The position numbers were made by a program, and so were the translations under genes. Of a stretch of 13,710 nucleotides of DNA, positions 6,615-12,811 are shown in pieces (the stretch's first letter is position 1; every line of letters starts with the position of its first letter). The notes under the pieces are model-generated. The model was not told the DNA's origin. It ran no database searches and was given only the letters and a program-made list of their open reading frames with translations. This DNA is from Scatosoma sp045614565 (lineage in GTDB: Bacteria > Bacillota > Clostridia > Christensenellales > Borkfalkiaceae): positions 1 to 13,710 of the forward strand of contig JAZLDG010000044.1 of NCBI GenBank assembly GCA_045614565.1. Direction: 5' to 3'.

Positions 6615-9236
6615 ATGGAAATGCAAAAGACGTACAATCCCAAAGATTTTGAAGATAGAATTTACGCCGACTGGGAACAGTCGGGGTATTTTCGCGCGGA
6701 AGTTGATCCGAACAAAGTACCGTTCACGATTATGATGCCGCCGCCGAATATCACGGGACAGCTGCATATGGGACACGCTATGGACGCAACGATGCAAGAT
6801 ACGCTCATTCGTTTTAAGCGTATGCAGGGTTACGCTGCGCTGTGGCTTCCCGGGTGCGATCACGCTTCTATTGCAACGGAAGTGAAAATCGTTGAAAAAA
6901 TGAAATCGGAAGGCGTTACGAAAGCGGATATCGGTAGAGATGGATTTTTGAAACGTGCTTGGGACTGGAAAGAACAGTACGGCAACCGTATTATGATGCA
7001 ACAGCGTAAAATGGGTACTTCCTGCGACTGGTCGCGCCAAGCCTTTACCATGGACGAAAAATGTTCGCGCGCCGTTCGCGAAGTATTCGTAAACCTTTAC
7101 GAAAAGGGCTTGATTTATCAAGGGGATAGAATTATCAACTGGTGTCCTTGCTGTAAAACGGCTTTGTCGGACGCGGAAGTGGAATACACGGAAGAAAACG
7201 GACATTTTTGGCATTTGCGTTATCCCGCAACGGACGGAAGCGCGGAAGTCGTCGTAGCGACTACCCGCCCCGAAACGATGCTTGGCGATACTGCGGTAGC
7301 CGTTCATCCTGACGATAAACGCTATCAATCGCTCGTTGGGAAAACCTTGAAATTGCCCTTGACGGATAGAGAAATTCCCGTTGTTGCCGACGCGTACGTG
7401 GATCCCGCGTTCGGTACGGGTTGCGTAAAAATTACTCCCGCGCACGATCCCAACGACTTTGAAGTGGGAAGCCGTCACGCATTGCCGATTATTCGCGTAA
7501 TGAACGACGACGGAACGATGAACGAAAAGGCAGGCGTATATCAAGGCTTGGACAGATACGAAGCGAGAAAACGTATCGTTGCGGATCTTGAAAAGCAGGG
7601 CAATCTCGTGAAGATTGAAGCGCATACGCATAACGTTGGTCATTGCTACCGCTGTCATTCGACGGTAGAACCTATCGTTTCTAAGCAATGGTTTGTAAAA
7701 ATGGAACCGCTCGCAAAGCCCGCGATTGAAGCGGTAATGCGCAATAAGGTGAAATTCGTTCCCGAACGTTTTTCCAAAACCTATTATAACTGGATGGAAA
7801 ACGTCCGCGACTGGTGTATTTCCCGTCAGCTTTGGTGGGGACATCGTATTCCCGTTTGGTATTGTAAGGACTGCGGTCAGGTGATTTGCAGCAAAGACGA
7901 TCCTACGCATTGCTCGGCTTGCGGCAGTGTAAATATACGTCAAGACGAAGACGTGTTAGATACTTGGTTTTCGTCCGCGCTTTGGCCGTTCTCTACGCTT
8001 GGCTATCCTGAAATTACGGAAGATTATAAATATTTCTATCCTACCGACGTACTTGTTACGGGTTACGATATTATCTTCTTCTGGGTTGCACGTATGATTT
8101 TCTCGGGGATCGAGCATACGGGCAAAGTACCTTTCCACGACGTGCTTATTCACGGTATTATCCGCGACGAGCAAGGCAGGAAAATGAGTAAATCGCTCGG
8201 AAACGGTATCGATCCGCTTGAAATTATTGAAAAATACGGCGCGGATTCGTTGCGCTTGTCCTTGCTTACGGGCGTTGCGCCGGGGAACGATACTCGTTAT
8301 TCGGATACGAAAGTGGAAGCTTGCCGCAACTTCATCAATAAGCTCTGGAACGCCGCGCGTTTCGTTTTGATGAACGTAGGGGACAAGGAAATTCCGACTA
8401 TGGATAAGGTCAAGCTTGCGCCTGCGGATAAATGGATAATTTCTCGGCTTCAAAACTGTATTCGCGAAGTAACGACCAACTTGAATAAATACGAACTTGG
8501 CGTTGCCAGCGATCTCGTCACGAGCTTCGTTTGGGACGATTTTTGCGACTGGTATATCGAACTTTCCAAGCCCGCGTTGTACGGCGAAGACGAAAATAGA
8601 AAGACGGACGCGCTCGCGGTATTGTGCTTCGTTTTGGAAAACGCTTTGAAACTGTTGCACCCGTTTATTCCCTTCGTTACGGAAGAAATTTACGCAAATC
8701 TTCCCAACGTGTCGGGTAGTATTATGATTTCCGACTTCCCCCGCTATAATTATAAGCTTTCCTACAAAAAGGAAGCGAAAGCGTTTGAAGGGGTAATGGA
8801 AATTATCAAAGCGGTACGCGCAATGAAAAAGGATGCGGAATGTCCGCCGTCTAAAAAGGTCGAGCTGTTCGTGGTTACGGAAAATAAACGGCTCGTACAG
8901 CTCAATAAAGATTGTATTATGAAGCTTTCGGGCGCAAGCGATTTGAAGCTTGTGGACGGCGTGGCTTGCGTGGAAGGGAAAACGGTGTCTGCCGTAACCG
9001 AAATTGCGCAAATTTACGTGCCTTTGGGTGAGCTTGTCGATATTGAAAAGGAAAAGGCGAGATTGACTGCGGAAATCGAACGCATCGACGGCGAGATTGC
9101 AAGAGCGGAAGGAAAGCTCAATAACGAGAATTTCGTGAGCAAAGCACCGCAAAAGCTCGTAGACGCGGAAAAGGAAAAGGTCAAAAAATACCAAGATATG
9201 AAAGCGAAATGTCTTGCCCAGCTTGAAAATTTATAA
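6615..9236 (+). CDS. valS: Valine--tRNA ligase
   Basis: This 873-residue class I aminoacyl-tRNA synthetase charges tRNA-Val with valine in the cytoplasm. PPPNITGQLHMGHA (42-55) holds the HIGH motif (HMGH, 51-54) and GRKMSKSLGN (521-530) holds KMSKS (523-527). The CP1 editing domain, which removes mischarged threonine, spans about 190-345 and contains TTRPETMLGDTAV. Cysteine pairs at 177-180, 344-347, 417-420 and 433-436 fit the zinc-ribbon modules seen in many bacterial ValS. The last 65-70 residues are a charged coiled coil that binds tRNA. ATG 6615 is chosen because GAGGA (6601-6605) lies 9 bases upstream and because the promoter places the transcript start after the longer frame's GTG (6546). 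Length is normal for the family. The gene stands alone, with its own promoter and terminator. Confidence 0.97.
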   Translation: MEMQKTYNPKDFEDRIYADWEQSGYFRAEVDPNKVPFTIMMPPPNITGQLHMGHAMDATMQDTLIRFKRMQGYAALWLPGCDHASIATEVKIVEKMKSEGVTKADIGRDGFLKRAWDWKEQYGNRIMMQQRKMGTSCDWSRQAFTMDEKCSRAVREVFVNLYEKGLIYQGDRIINWCPCCKTALSDAEVEYTEENGHFWHLRYPATDGSAEVVVATTRPETMLGDTAVAVHPDDKRYQSLVGKTLKLPLTDREIPVVADAYVDPAFGTGCVKITPAHDPNDFEVGSRHALPIIRVMNDDGTMNEKAGVYQGLDRYEARKRIVADLEKQGNLVKIEAHTHNVGHCYRCHSTVEPIVSKQWFVKMEPLAKPAIEAVMRNKVKFVPERFSKTYYNWMENVRDWCISRQLWWGHRIPVWYCKDCGQVICSKDDPTHCSACGSVNIRQDEDVLDTWFSSALWPFSTLGYPEITEDYKYFYPTDVLVTGYDIIFFWVARMIFSGIEHTGKVPFHDVLIHGIIRDEQGRKMSKSLGNGIDPLEIIEKYGADSLRLSLLTGVAPGNDTRYSDTKVEACRNFINKLWNAARFVLMNVGDKEIPTMDKVKLAPADKWIISRLQNCIREVTTNLNKYELGVASDLVTSFVWDDFCDWYIELSKPALYGEDENRKTDALAVLCFVLENALKLLHPFIPFVTEEIYANLPNVSGSIMISDFPRYNYKLSYKKEAKAFEGVMEIIKAVRAMKKDAECPPSKKVELFVVTENKRLVQLNKDCIMKLSGASDLKLVDGVACVEGKTVSAVTEIAQIYVPLGELVDIEKEKARLTAEIERIDGEIARAEGKLNNENFVSKAPQKLVDAEKEKVKKYQDMKAKCLAQLENL

Positions 9237-9240
9237 CGTG

Positions 9241-9275
9241 AAATCCCCCAACGAAGTTCCGTTGGGGATTTTTAT
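9241..9275 (+). terminator. Rho-independent terminator of valS
   Basis: AAATCCCCCAACG (9241-9253) pairs with CGTTGGGGATTT (9260-9271), with one bulged C and a 6-nt loop, followed by a T-run (TTTTTAT). It begins 4 bases after the valS stop. It separates valS from the str operon. Confidence 0.9.
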
Positions 9276-9299
9276 GATAAAAATACCGTAAAACCTTAA

Positions 9300-9336
9300 A
9301 AAAAGTTCGTTCAAACGTTTGACAAACGGACTTTTT
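9300..9336. repeat. 37-bp inverted repeat spanning the rpsL -35 box
   Basis: AAAAAGTTCGTT (9300-9311) and AACGGACTTTTT (9325-9336) are inverted copies with a single mismatch (a G-U pair in RNA). Between and overlapping them lies a perfect 12-bp palindrome, TCAAACGTTTGA (9311-9322), that covers the first four bases of the -35 box TTGACA (9319-9324). Two readings are possible: an operator for a DNA-binding protein, or a second terminator for valS read-through, because the 3' arm ends in CTTTTT. Confidence 0.55.
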
Positions 9337-9347
9337 CGTGGTAAAAT
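9319..9347 (+). promoter_or_regulatory. SigA-type promoter of the str operon (rpsL)
   Basis: A perfect TTGACA (9319-9324) is followed after 17 bases by TAAAAT (9342-9347), with TGG immediately before the -10 box. Transcription is expected near the G at 9354, giving a 5' leader of about 145 nt before rpsL. The valS terminator just upstream makes this the main start for rpsL-rpsG-fusA. Confidence 0.85.
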
Positions 9348-9356
9348 AATGCTGTT

Positions 9357-9380
9357 GCGATATAGGGTGTACTATGCCCT
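9357..9380 (+). repeat. Leader copy of a block shared with the rpsL-rpsG gap
   Basis: GCGATA (9357-9362), AGGG (9364-9367), TGTACT (9368-9373) and ATGCCCT (9374-9380) occur here. The same strings recur at 10065-10093 upstream of rpsG, with AGGG moved to the other side of TGTACT. In both places AGGG can pair with CCCT. Confidence 0.5.
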
Positions 9381-9457
9381 GACGCCGAAAACGCTTTTTT
9401 TCGGTGGACAAGCAACACTAAACTTCGCTTCTTTGAAATTGCGGTAAGGGCAATTTC

Positions 9458-9485
9458 GGGGAAAATATATTCCAAAATTTTACAA
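9458..9485 (+). repeat. AT-rich element before rpsL, similar to one before tuf
   Basis: GGGGAAAATAT (9458-9468) followed by CAAAATTTTACAA (9473-9485) closely resembles GGGGAAAATAT plus CAAAAATTTTACAA at 12735-12759, upstream of tuf. A shorter relative, CAAATTTTTCAA (10046-10057), is in the rpsL-rpsG gap. The function is unknown and the AT-richness makes chance partly possible. Confidence 0.45.
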
Positions 9486-9498
9486 GGAGGTCAAATTT

Positions 9499-9870
9499 AT
9501 GCCTACTATCAACCAGCTCATCAAAAAGGGCAGAGAAAAGCTTACCTACAAATCCAAGAGCCCTATTCTCGACAACTGCCCCCAAAAGCGCGGCGTATGT
9601 TTGTCCGTAACCACGACTTCTCCTAAGAAGCCGAACTCCGCTATGCGTAAGATCGCACGTGTACGTCTTACGAATAAGCAAGAAGGTACGGTCTACATTC
9701 CCGGTGAAGGTCACAACCTTCAAGAGCACAGCTCCGTGCTGATCAGAGGCGGACGTGTTAAGGACTTGCCCGGTGTACGTTATCACATCATTCGTGGCGC
9801 GCTTGACACCGCCGGTGTTGCAAAGCGTAAGCAGTCCCGTTCTAAATACGGCGCAAAACGCCCCAAGTAA
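9499..9870 (+). CDS. rpsL: 30S ribosomal protein S12
   Basis: This 123-residue component of the decoding centre is normal in length and contains the family's invariant stretches, including CPQKRGVC (27-34), SPKKPNSAMRK (41-51), GEGHNLQEHS (69-78) and GGRVKDLPGVRYH (84-96). Lysines at the positions where streptomycin-resistance changes arise (K43, K88) are intact, so a streptomycin-sensitive allele is expected. Asp89, the site of methylthiolation by RimO in other bacteria, is present. The segment NKQEGTVYI replaces the more usual NG-x-EVT-x-YI, losing a conserved glycine and a conserved valine. ATG 9499 has AAGGAGGT 7 bases upstream. It is the first gene of the str operon. Confidence 0.97.
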   Translation: MPTINQLIKKGREKLTYKSKSPILDNCPQKRGVCLSVTTTSPKKPNSAMRKIARVRLTNKQEGTVYIPGEGHNLQEHSSVLIRGGRVKDLPGVRYHIIRGALDTAGVAKRKQSRSKYGAKRPK

Positions 9871-10124
9871 TTTAGGGAACACGCAAGCAATAAGTTAGGG
9901 AAACTTATCAAAAACCCAAAGTCGGTTGCGTTTTAAGACTAAAACCAAAACGCAAAAGACCTACTTGCAATCGGAATATAGCTCGAAAAAGCCCCGAATA
10001 AAAGTAGGCAGTATGCAACGCAAGTTGCAGAAGGTTCGCACTTTTCAAATTTTTCAAGGAAAGCGCGATAGCTGTACTGAAGGGTAATGCCCTTATCAAA
10101 AAATTATTAAAGGAGGATAAAACT
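9871..10124 (+). promoter_or_regulatory. 254-nt structured rpsL-rpsG intergenic region, candidate translational control site
   Basis: No gene is seen here. Five consecutive hairpins can be drawn. H1 is ATAAGTT (9890-9896) with AACTTAT (9902-9908). H2 is TTGCGTTTT (9926-9934) with AAAACGCAA (9947-9955). H3 is CCTACTT (9960-9966) with AAGTAGG (10002-10008), enclosing TCGG/CCGA and GCT/AGC. H4 is TGCAAC (10014-10019) with GTTGCA (10024-10029), capped by the GNRA tetraloop GCAA. H5 is AAGGG (10080-10084) with CCCTT (10090-10094). TTGCGT of H2 could instead pair with ACGCAA at 9881-9886 or 10018-10023. None is followed by a terminator T-run, and I see no good promoter. In E. coli the S7 repressor site of the str operon lies in this same gap, which suggests but does not prove a similar role. 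Confidence 0.6.
10065..10093 (+). repeat. Intergenic copy of the block shared with the rpsL leader
   Basis: GCGATA (10065-10070), TGTACT (10073-10078), AGGG (10081-10084) and ATGCCCT (10087-10093) lie 17 bases before the rpsG ribosome site. The strings match those at 9357-9380 in the rpsL leader, and AGGG/CCCT again form a small hairpin. Confidence 0.5.
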
Positions 10125-10595
10125 ATGCCTAGAAGAGGTAATGTCCCTAAAAGAGACGTTCTGCCCGATCCTATGTATAACAGCAAAGTCGTAACCAAGC
10201 TTATCAATCAGATTATGCTCGACGGTAAAAAGGGTACGGCGCAAACGATCGTTTACGATGCATTCAAAATTATGGGTGAAAAATTAAATATGGACCCGAT
10301 GGAAGTATTCAAGCAGGCTATGGAAAACGTTATGCCTGTCGTTGAAGTTAAAGCTCGCCGTGTAGGTGGTGCAAACTATCAAGTTCCTATTGAAATCAGA
10401 CCCGAAAGAAGACAAACGCTTGCAATTCGCTGGATCGTAATCAATACGAGAAAGAGAAGCGAAAGAGAAATGTCCAAGCGTTTGGCGGCAGAGCTTATGG
10501 ACGCGTACAATAACGCGGGCGGCTCTGTGAAGAAGAAAGAAGACACGCACAGAATGGCTGAAGCGAACAAAGCGTTCGCGCATTTCAGATTCTAA
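10125..10595 (+). CDS. rpsG: 30S ribosomal protein S7
   Basis: This 156-residue primary binder of the 3' domain of 16S rRNA nucleates assembly of the small-subunit head. It is full length, starting MPRRG and ending AHFRF as in most bacterial S7. The conserved VKARRVGGANYQVPIEI (75-91) and LAIRWIVINTRKR (99-111) segments of the rRNA-binding face are present. ATG 10125 has AGGAGG (10111-10116) 8 bases upstream. The fusA gene begins 12 bases after its stop, so the two are in one operon. S7 is the known autoregulator of the str operon in E. coli, which makes the long structured region just upstream of this gene of interest. Confidence 0.97.
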   Translation: MPRRGNVPKRDVLPDPMYNSKVVTKLINQIMLDGKKGTAQTIVYDAFKIMGEKLNMDPMEVFKQAMENVMPVVEVKARRVGGANYQVPIEIRPERRQTLAIRWIVINTRKRSEREMSKRLAAELMDAYNNAGGSVKKKEDTHRMAEANKAFAHFRF

Positions 10596-10607
10596 AAGAG
10601 GTAAGAT

Positions 10608-12689
10608 ATGGCAAGAGAATACGATTTATTCCACACCAGAAACTTTGGTATTATGGCGCATATCGACGCAGGTAAGACGACGACGACCGAGCGTATCCTG
10701 TTCTACACGGGTAAAACGCACAAAATCGGCGATACGCACGAAGGTACTGCGGTTATGGACTGGATGGCGCAGGAACAAGAACGTGGTATCACGATTACGT
10801 CCGCTGCTACGACCTGTATTTGGAAAGGTCACCGTTTTAACATTATCGATACCCCGGGTCACGTTGACTTTACGGTAGAAGTTGAACGTTCGCTCCGCGT
10901 CCTTGACGGCGCAGTTGCAACGTTTTGCGCAAAAGGCGGCGTTGAACCGCAATCGGAAACGGTTTGGAGACAAGCGGATAACTATAAAGTTCCCCGTATT
11001 GCCTACGTCAACAAAATGGACATCAACGGCGCGGACTATTTCCGCGTAGAAAAGATGATCCGCGAAAGACTTGGCGCAAATCCCGTTCCCATCGAACTTC
11101 CCATCGGTAAGGAAGAAACCTTCAAGGGTATCATCGACCTTATCAAGATGGAAGCCGAAGTATACTACGACGATCTCGGTAAAGATTTCCGTAAAGAAGA
11201 AATCCCCGCGGATATGTTAGACCTTGCAAACGAATACAGAGCAAAGCTTATTGAAGAAGCTGCTTCCGCAAGCGACGAGCTTATGGAAAAATACTTTGAA
11301 GAAGGGGATCTTTCCGAAGAAGATATTATTGCAGGTCTTCGTACGCGCTGTTTGCAAATGGAAGCGATTCCTATGCTTTGCGGTTCGTCCTATAAAAACA
11401 AGGGCGTTCAGTTCTTGCTTGACGCGGTTATCAATTTCCTTCCCAGTCCTTTGGACGTAGCGCACGTAAAGGGTATCAATCCCGATACGGAAGCGGAAGA
11501 AATTAGAAAGACGTCCGACGACGAACCGTTCGCTGGTCTTGCATTCAAGATCGCAACCGACCCGTTCGTTGGCTCGCTTGCATATTTCCGCGCTTATTCG
11601 GGCGTACTTTCCGCAGGTTCTTACGTGTATAACTCCACGAAAGAAAAGAAGGAAAGAGTTGGACGTTTGGTACAAATGCACTCCAACGAAAGAAAGGATA
11701 TTCCCGAAATTTGCTCGGGTGATATCTGTGCAATCGTTGGTTTGAAATACACCACGACGGGCGATACGCTTTGCGATGAAAAGCACCCGATCATTCTTGA
11801 AAAAATGGTGTTCCCCGAACCCGTTATTCAGCTTTCCCTTGAACCCAAGACGAAAGCAGGTCAAGAAAAGATGACGATGGCGCTTATCAAGCTTGCGGAA
11901 GAAGATCCTACGTTCAAGACGTATACCGATCAAGAAACGGGTCAAACGATTATCGCAGGTATGGGTGAACTTCACCTTGACATCATCGTTGACCGTTTGC
12001 TTCGTGAATTTAAGGTAGAAGCAAACGTTGGCGCACCCCAAGTTGCATACCGTGAAACGTTCCGCAAAGAAGTGGAAGCAGAAGGTATGTACAAGCGTCA
12101 ATCGGGTGGTAAAGGTCAATACGGTCATTGTAAGCTTCGCTTAATTCCCCAAGAACCCGGTCAAGGCTACGCATTTGAAGACGCGACGGTTGGCGGATCT
12201 ATTCCCAAAGAATATATCCCCGCAATCGGCAGGGGTATTCAAGAAGCGGCGAAAAACCGTTTCCTTGCAGGCTACGAAATCGTGGACTTCAAGGTTGTCG
12301 TATACGACGGTTCTTACCACGAAGTCGACTCGTCCGAAATGGCGTTCAAGATTGCAGGTTCGATGGGCTTCAAGAACGGTATGGAAAAGGCTGCTCCTGT
12401 GTTGCTTGAACCGATTATGAAGGTTCAAATCATCACGCCCGAAGACTACTTCGGCGACCTTATGGGTAACGTTTCCGGACGTCGCGGTACGATTTTGGGT
12501 ACGGACGATCGCAACGGCGCGAAGATTATCGATGCGGAAATTCCTTTGTCCGAAATGTTTGGTTACGCAACGGAACTTCGTTCGCGTACGCAAGGCCGTG
12601 GACAGTTCACGATGCAGTTCGATCACTATTCGGAAGTACCTTCCAGCATTTCCAAAGATATTATCGAAAAGCGCGGTAAGAAAGACTAA
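10608..12689 (+). CDS. fusA: Elongation factor G
   Basis: This 693-residue translocation GTPase moves tRNA and mRNA after peptide transfer and helps recycle ribosomes. G1 AHIDAGKTT (17-25), switch segment ERGITI (58-63), G3 DTPGH (81-85), G4 NKMD (135-138) and a G5-like CGSSYKNKGV are intact. GELHLDIIVDRLLREF in domain III, QSGGKGQYGH (from Q498) and the YDGSYHEVDSSEMAF loop of domain IV, and the domain V segment EPIMKVQIITPEDYFGDLMG are all present, so the protein is a canonical EF-G, not a tetracycline-resistance paralogue. ATG 10608 has GAGGT 5 bases upstream, a weaker ribosome site than those of its neighbours. Coupling to rpsG across 12 bases is likely. Confidence 0.97.
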   Translation: MAREYDLFHTRNFGIMAHIDAGKTTTTERILFYTGKTHKIGDTHEGTAVMDWMAQEQERGITITSAATTCIWKGHRFNIIDTPGHVDFTVEVERSLRVLDGAVATFCAKGGVEPQSETVWRQADNYKVPRIAYVNKMDINGADYFRVEKMIRERLGANPVPIELPIGKEETFKGIIDLIKMEAEVYYDDLGKDFRKEEIPADMLDLANEYRAKLIEEAASASDELMEKYFEEGDLSEEDIIAGLRTRCLQMEAIPMLCGSSYKNKGVQFLLDAVINFLPSPLDVAHVKGINPDTEAEEIRKTSDDEPFAGLAFKIATDPFVGSLAYFRAYSGVLSAGSYVYNSTKEKKERVGRLVQMHSNERKDIPEICSGDICAIVGLKYTTTGDTLCDEKHPIILEKMVFPEPVIQLSLEPKTKAGQEKMTMALIKLAEEDPTFKTYTDQETGQTIIAGMGELHLDIIVDRLLREFKVEANVGAPQVAYRETFRKEVEAEGMYKRQSGGKGQYGHCKLRLIPQEPGQGYAFEDATVGGSIPKEYIPAIGRGIQEAAKNRFLAGYEIVDFKVVVYDGSYHEVDSSEMAFKIAGSMGFKNGMEKAAPVLLEPIMKVQIITPEDYFGDLMGNVSGRRGTILGTDDRNGAKIIDAEIPLSEMFGYATELRSRTQGRGQFTMQFDHYSEVPSSISKDIIEKRGKKD

Positions 12690-12701
12690 TTTCAAATAAT
12701 T

Positions 12702-12732
12702 CCTTTTTTCCCGTCTAGAAAAAGGCGGGAAA
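12702..12732 (+). other. Two mutually exclusive small hairpins after fusA
   Basis: CCTTTTT (12702-12708) can pair with AAAAAGG (12719-12725), or TTTCCCG (12707-12713) can pair with CGGGAAA (12726-12732). The two stems overlap and cannot coexist. Neither is followed by a T-run, so no efficient terminator is evident and some read-through from fusA into tuf is expected. Confidence 0.45.
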
Positions 12733-12734
12733 TA

Positions 12735-12759
12735 GGGGAAAATATCAAAAATTTTACAA
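12735..12759 (+). repeat. AT-rich element before tuf, similar to one before rpsL
   Basis: GGGGAAAATAT (12735-12745) runs into CAAAAATTTTACAA (12746-12759), nearly matching 9458-9485 apart from a few bases in between. The second half forms part of the tuf promoter dyad. Confidence 0.45.
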
Positions 12760-12782
12760 AAACACCTGTAAAACATTTGATA
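12743..12782. repeat. 40-bp interrupted inverted repeat overlapping the tuf -35 box
   Basis: The outer arms TATCAAA (12743-12749) and TTTGATA (12776-12782) and the inner arms TTTTACA (12752-12758) and TGTAAAA (12767-12773) are all perfect. They are separated on each side by a symmetric 2-base gap, with an 8-base centre. The right outer arm contains the tuf -35 hexamer. No T-run follows, which argues against a terminator. It fits a protein operator or an RNA hairpin on read-through transcripts. Confidence 0.6.
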
Positions 12783-12805
12783 AATTTGAAAATTTACGAT
12801 ATAAT
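12777..12805 (+). promoter_or_regulatory. SigA-type promoter of tuf
   Basis: TTGATA (12777-12782) and a perfect TATAAT (12800-12805) are 17 bases apart. Transcription would start near 12812. tuf thus has its own promoter in addition to any read-through from fusA, consistent with EF-Tu being needed in large excess over EF-G. Confidence 0.82.
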
Positions 12806-12811
12806 ATGATT

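Larger units (their letters stand above)
9354..9498 (+). promoter_or_regulatory. Structured 5' leader of rpsL, candidate cis-regulatory RNA
   Basis: Several helices can be read by eye. P1 is GTTGC (9354-9358) with GCAAC (9412-9416) and would close the predicted 5' end of the message. Inside it are P2, AGGG (9364-9367) with CCCT (9377-9380), and P3, CGCCGAAAA (9383-9391) with TTTTCGGTG (9398-9406). Downstream is P4, GAAATTGC (9435-9442) with GCAATTTC (9450-9457), extendable by three G-U pairs and a C-G pair. A run of seven T (9395-9401) partly pairs in P3. The ribosome site AAGGAGGT (9484-9491) follows. The leader matches no riboswitch class that I recognise. A feedback site for a ribosomal protein is the most natural guess, and it is inference only. 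Confidence 0.6.

Noticed and set aside
6564..9194. Long minus-strand open frames (459 and 412 codons) opposite valS
   Set aside because: They mirror valS, have low-complexity R/F-rich compositions typical of antisense frames, and lack ribosome sites. valS itself is complete with all family motifs.
9871..10124. Internal promoter or intrinsic terminator in the rpsL-rpsG gap
   Set aside because: The best hexamer pairs (for example TTGCAG with TCAAAT) match consensus poorly, and none of the five hairpins is followed by a T-run.
9871..10124. MITE or other small mobile element filling the gap
   Set aside because: No terminal inverted repeats with target duplication were found at the ends. Copies elsewhere in the genome cannot be checked from this window, so it stays only as a way to refute the regulatory reading.
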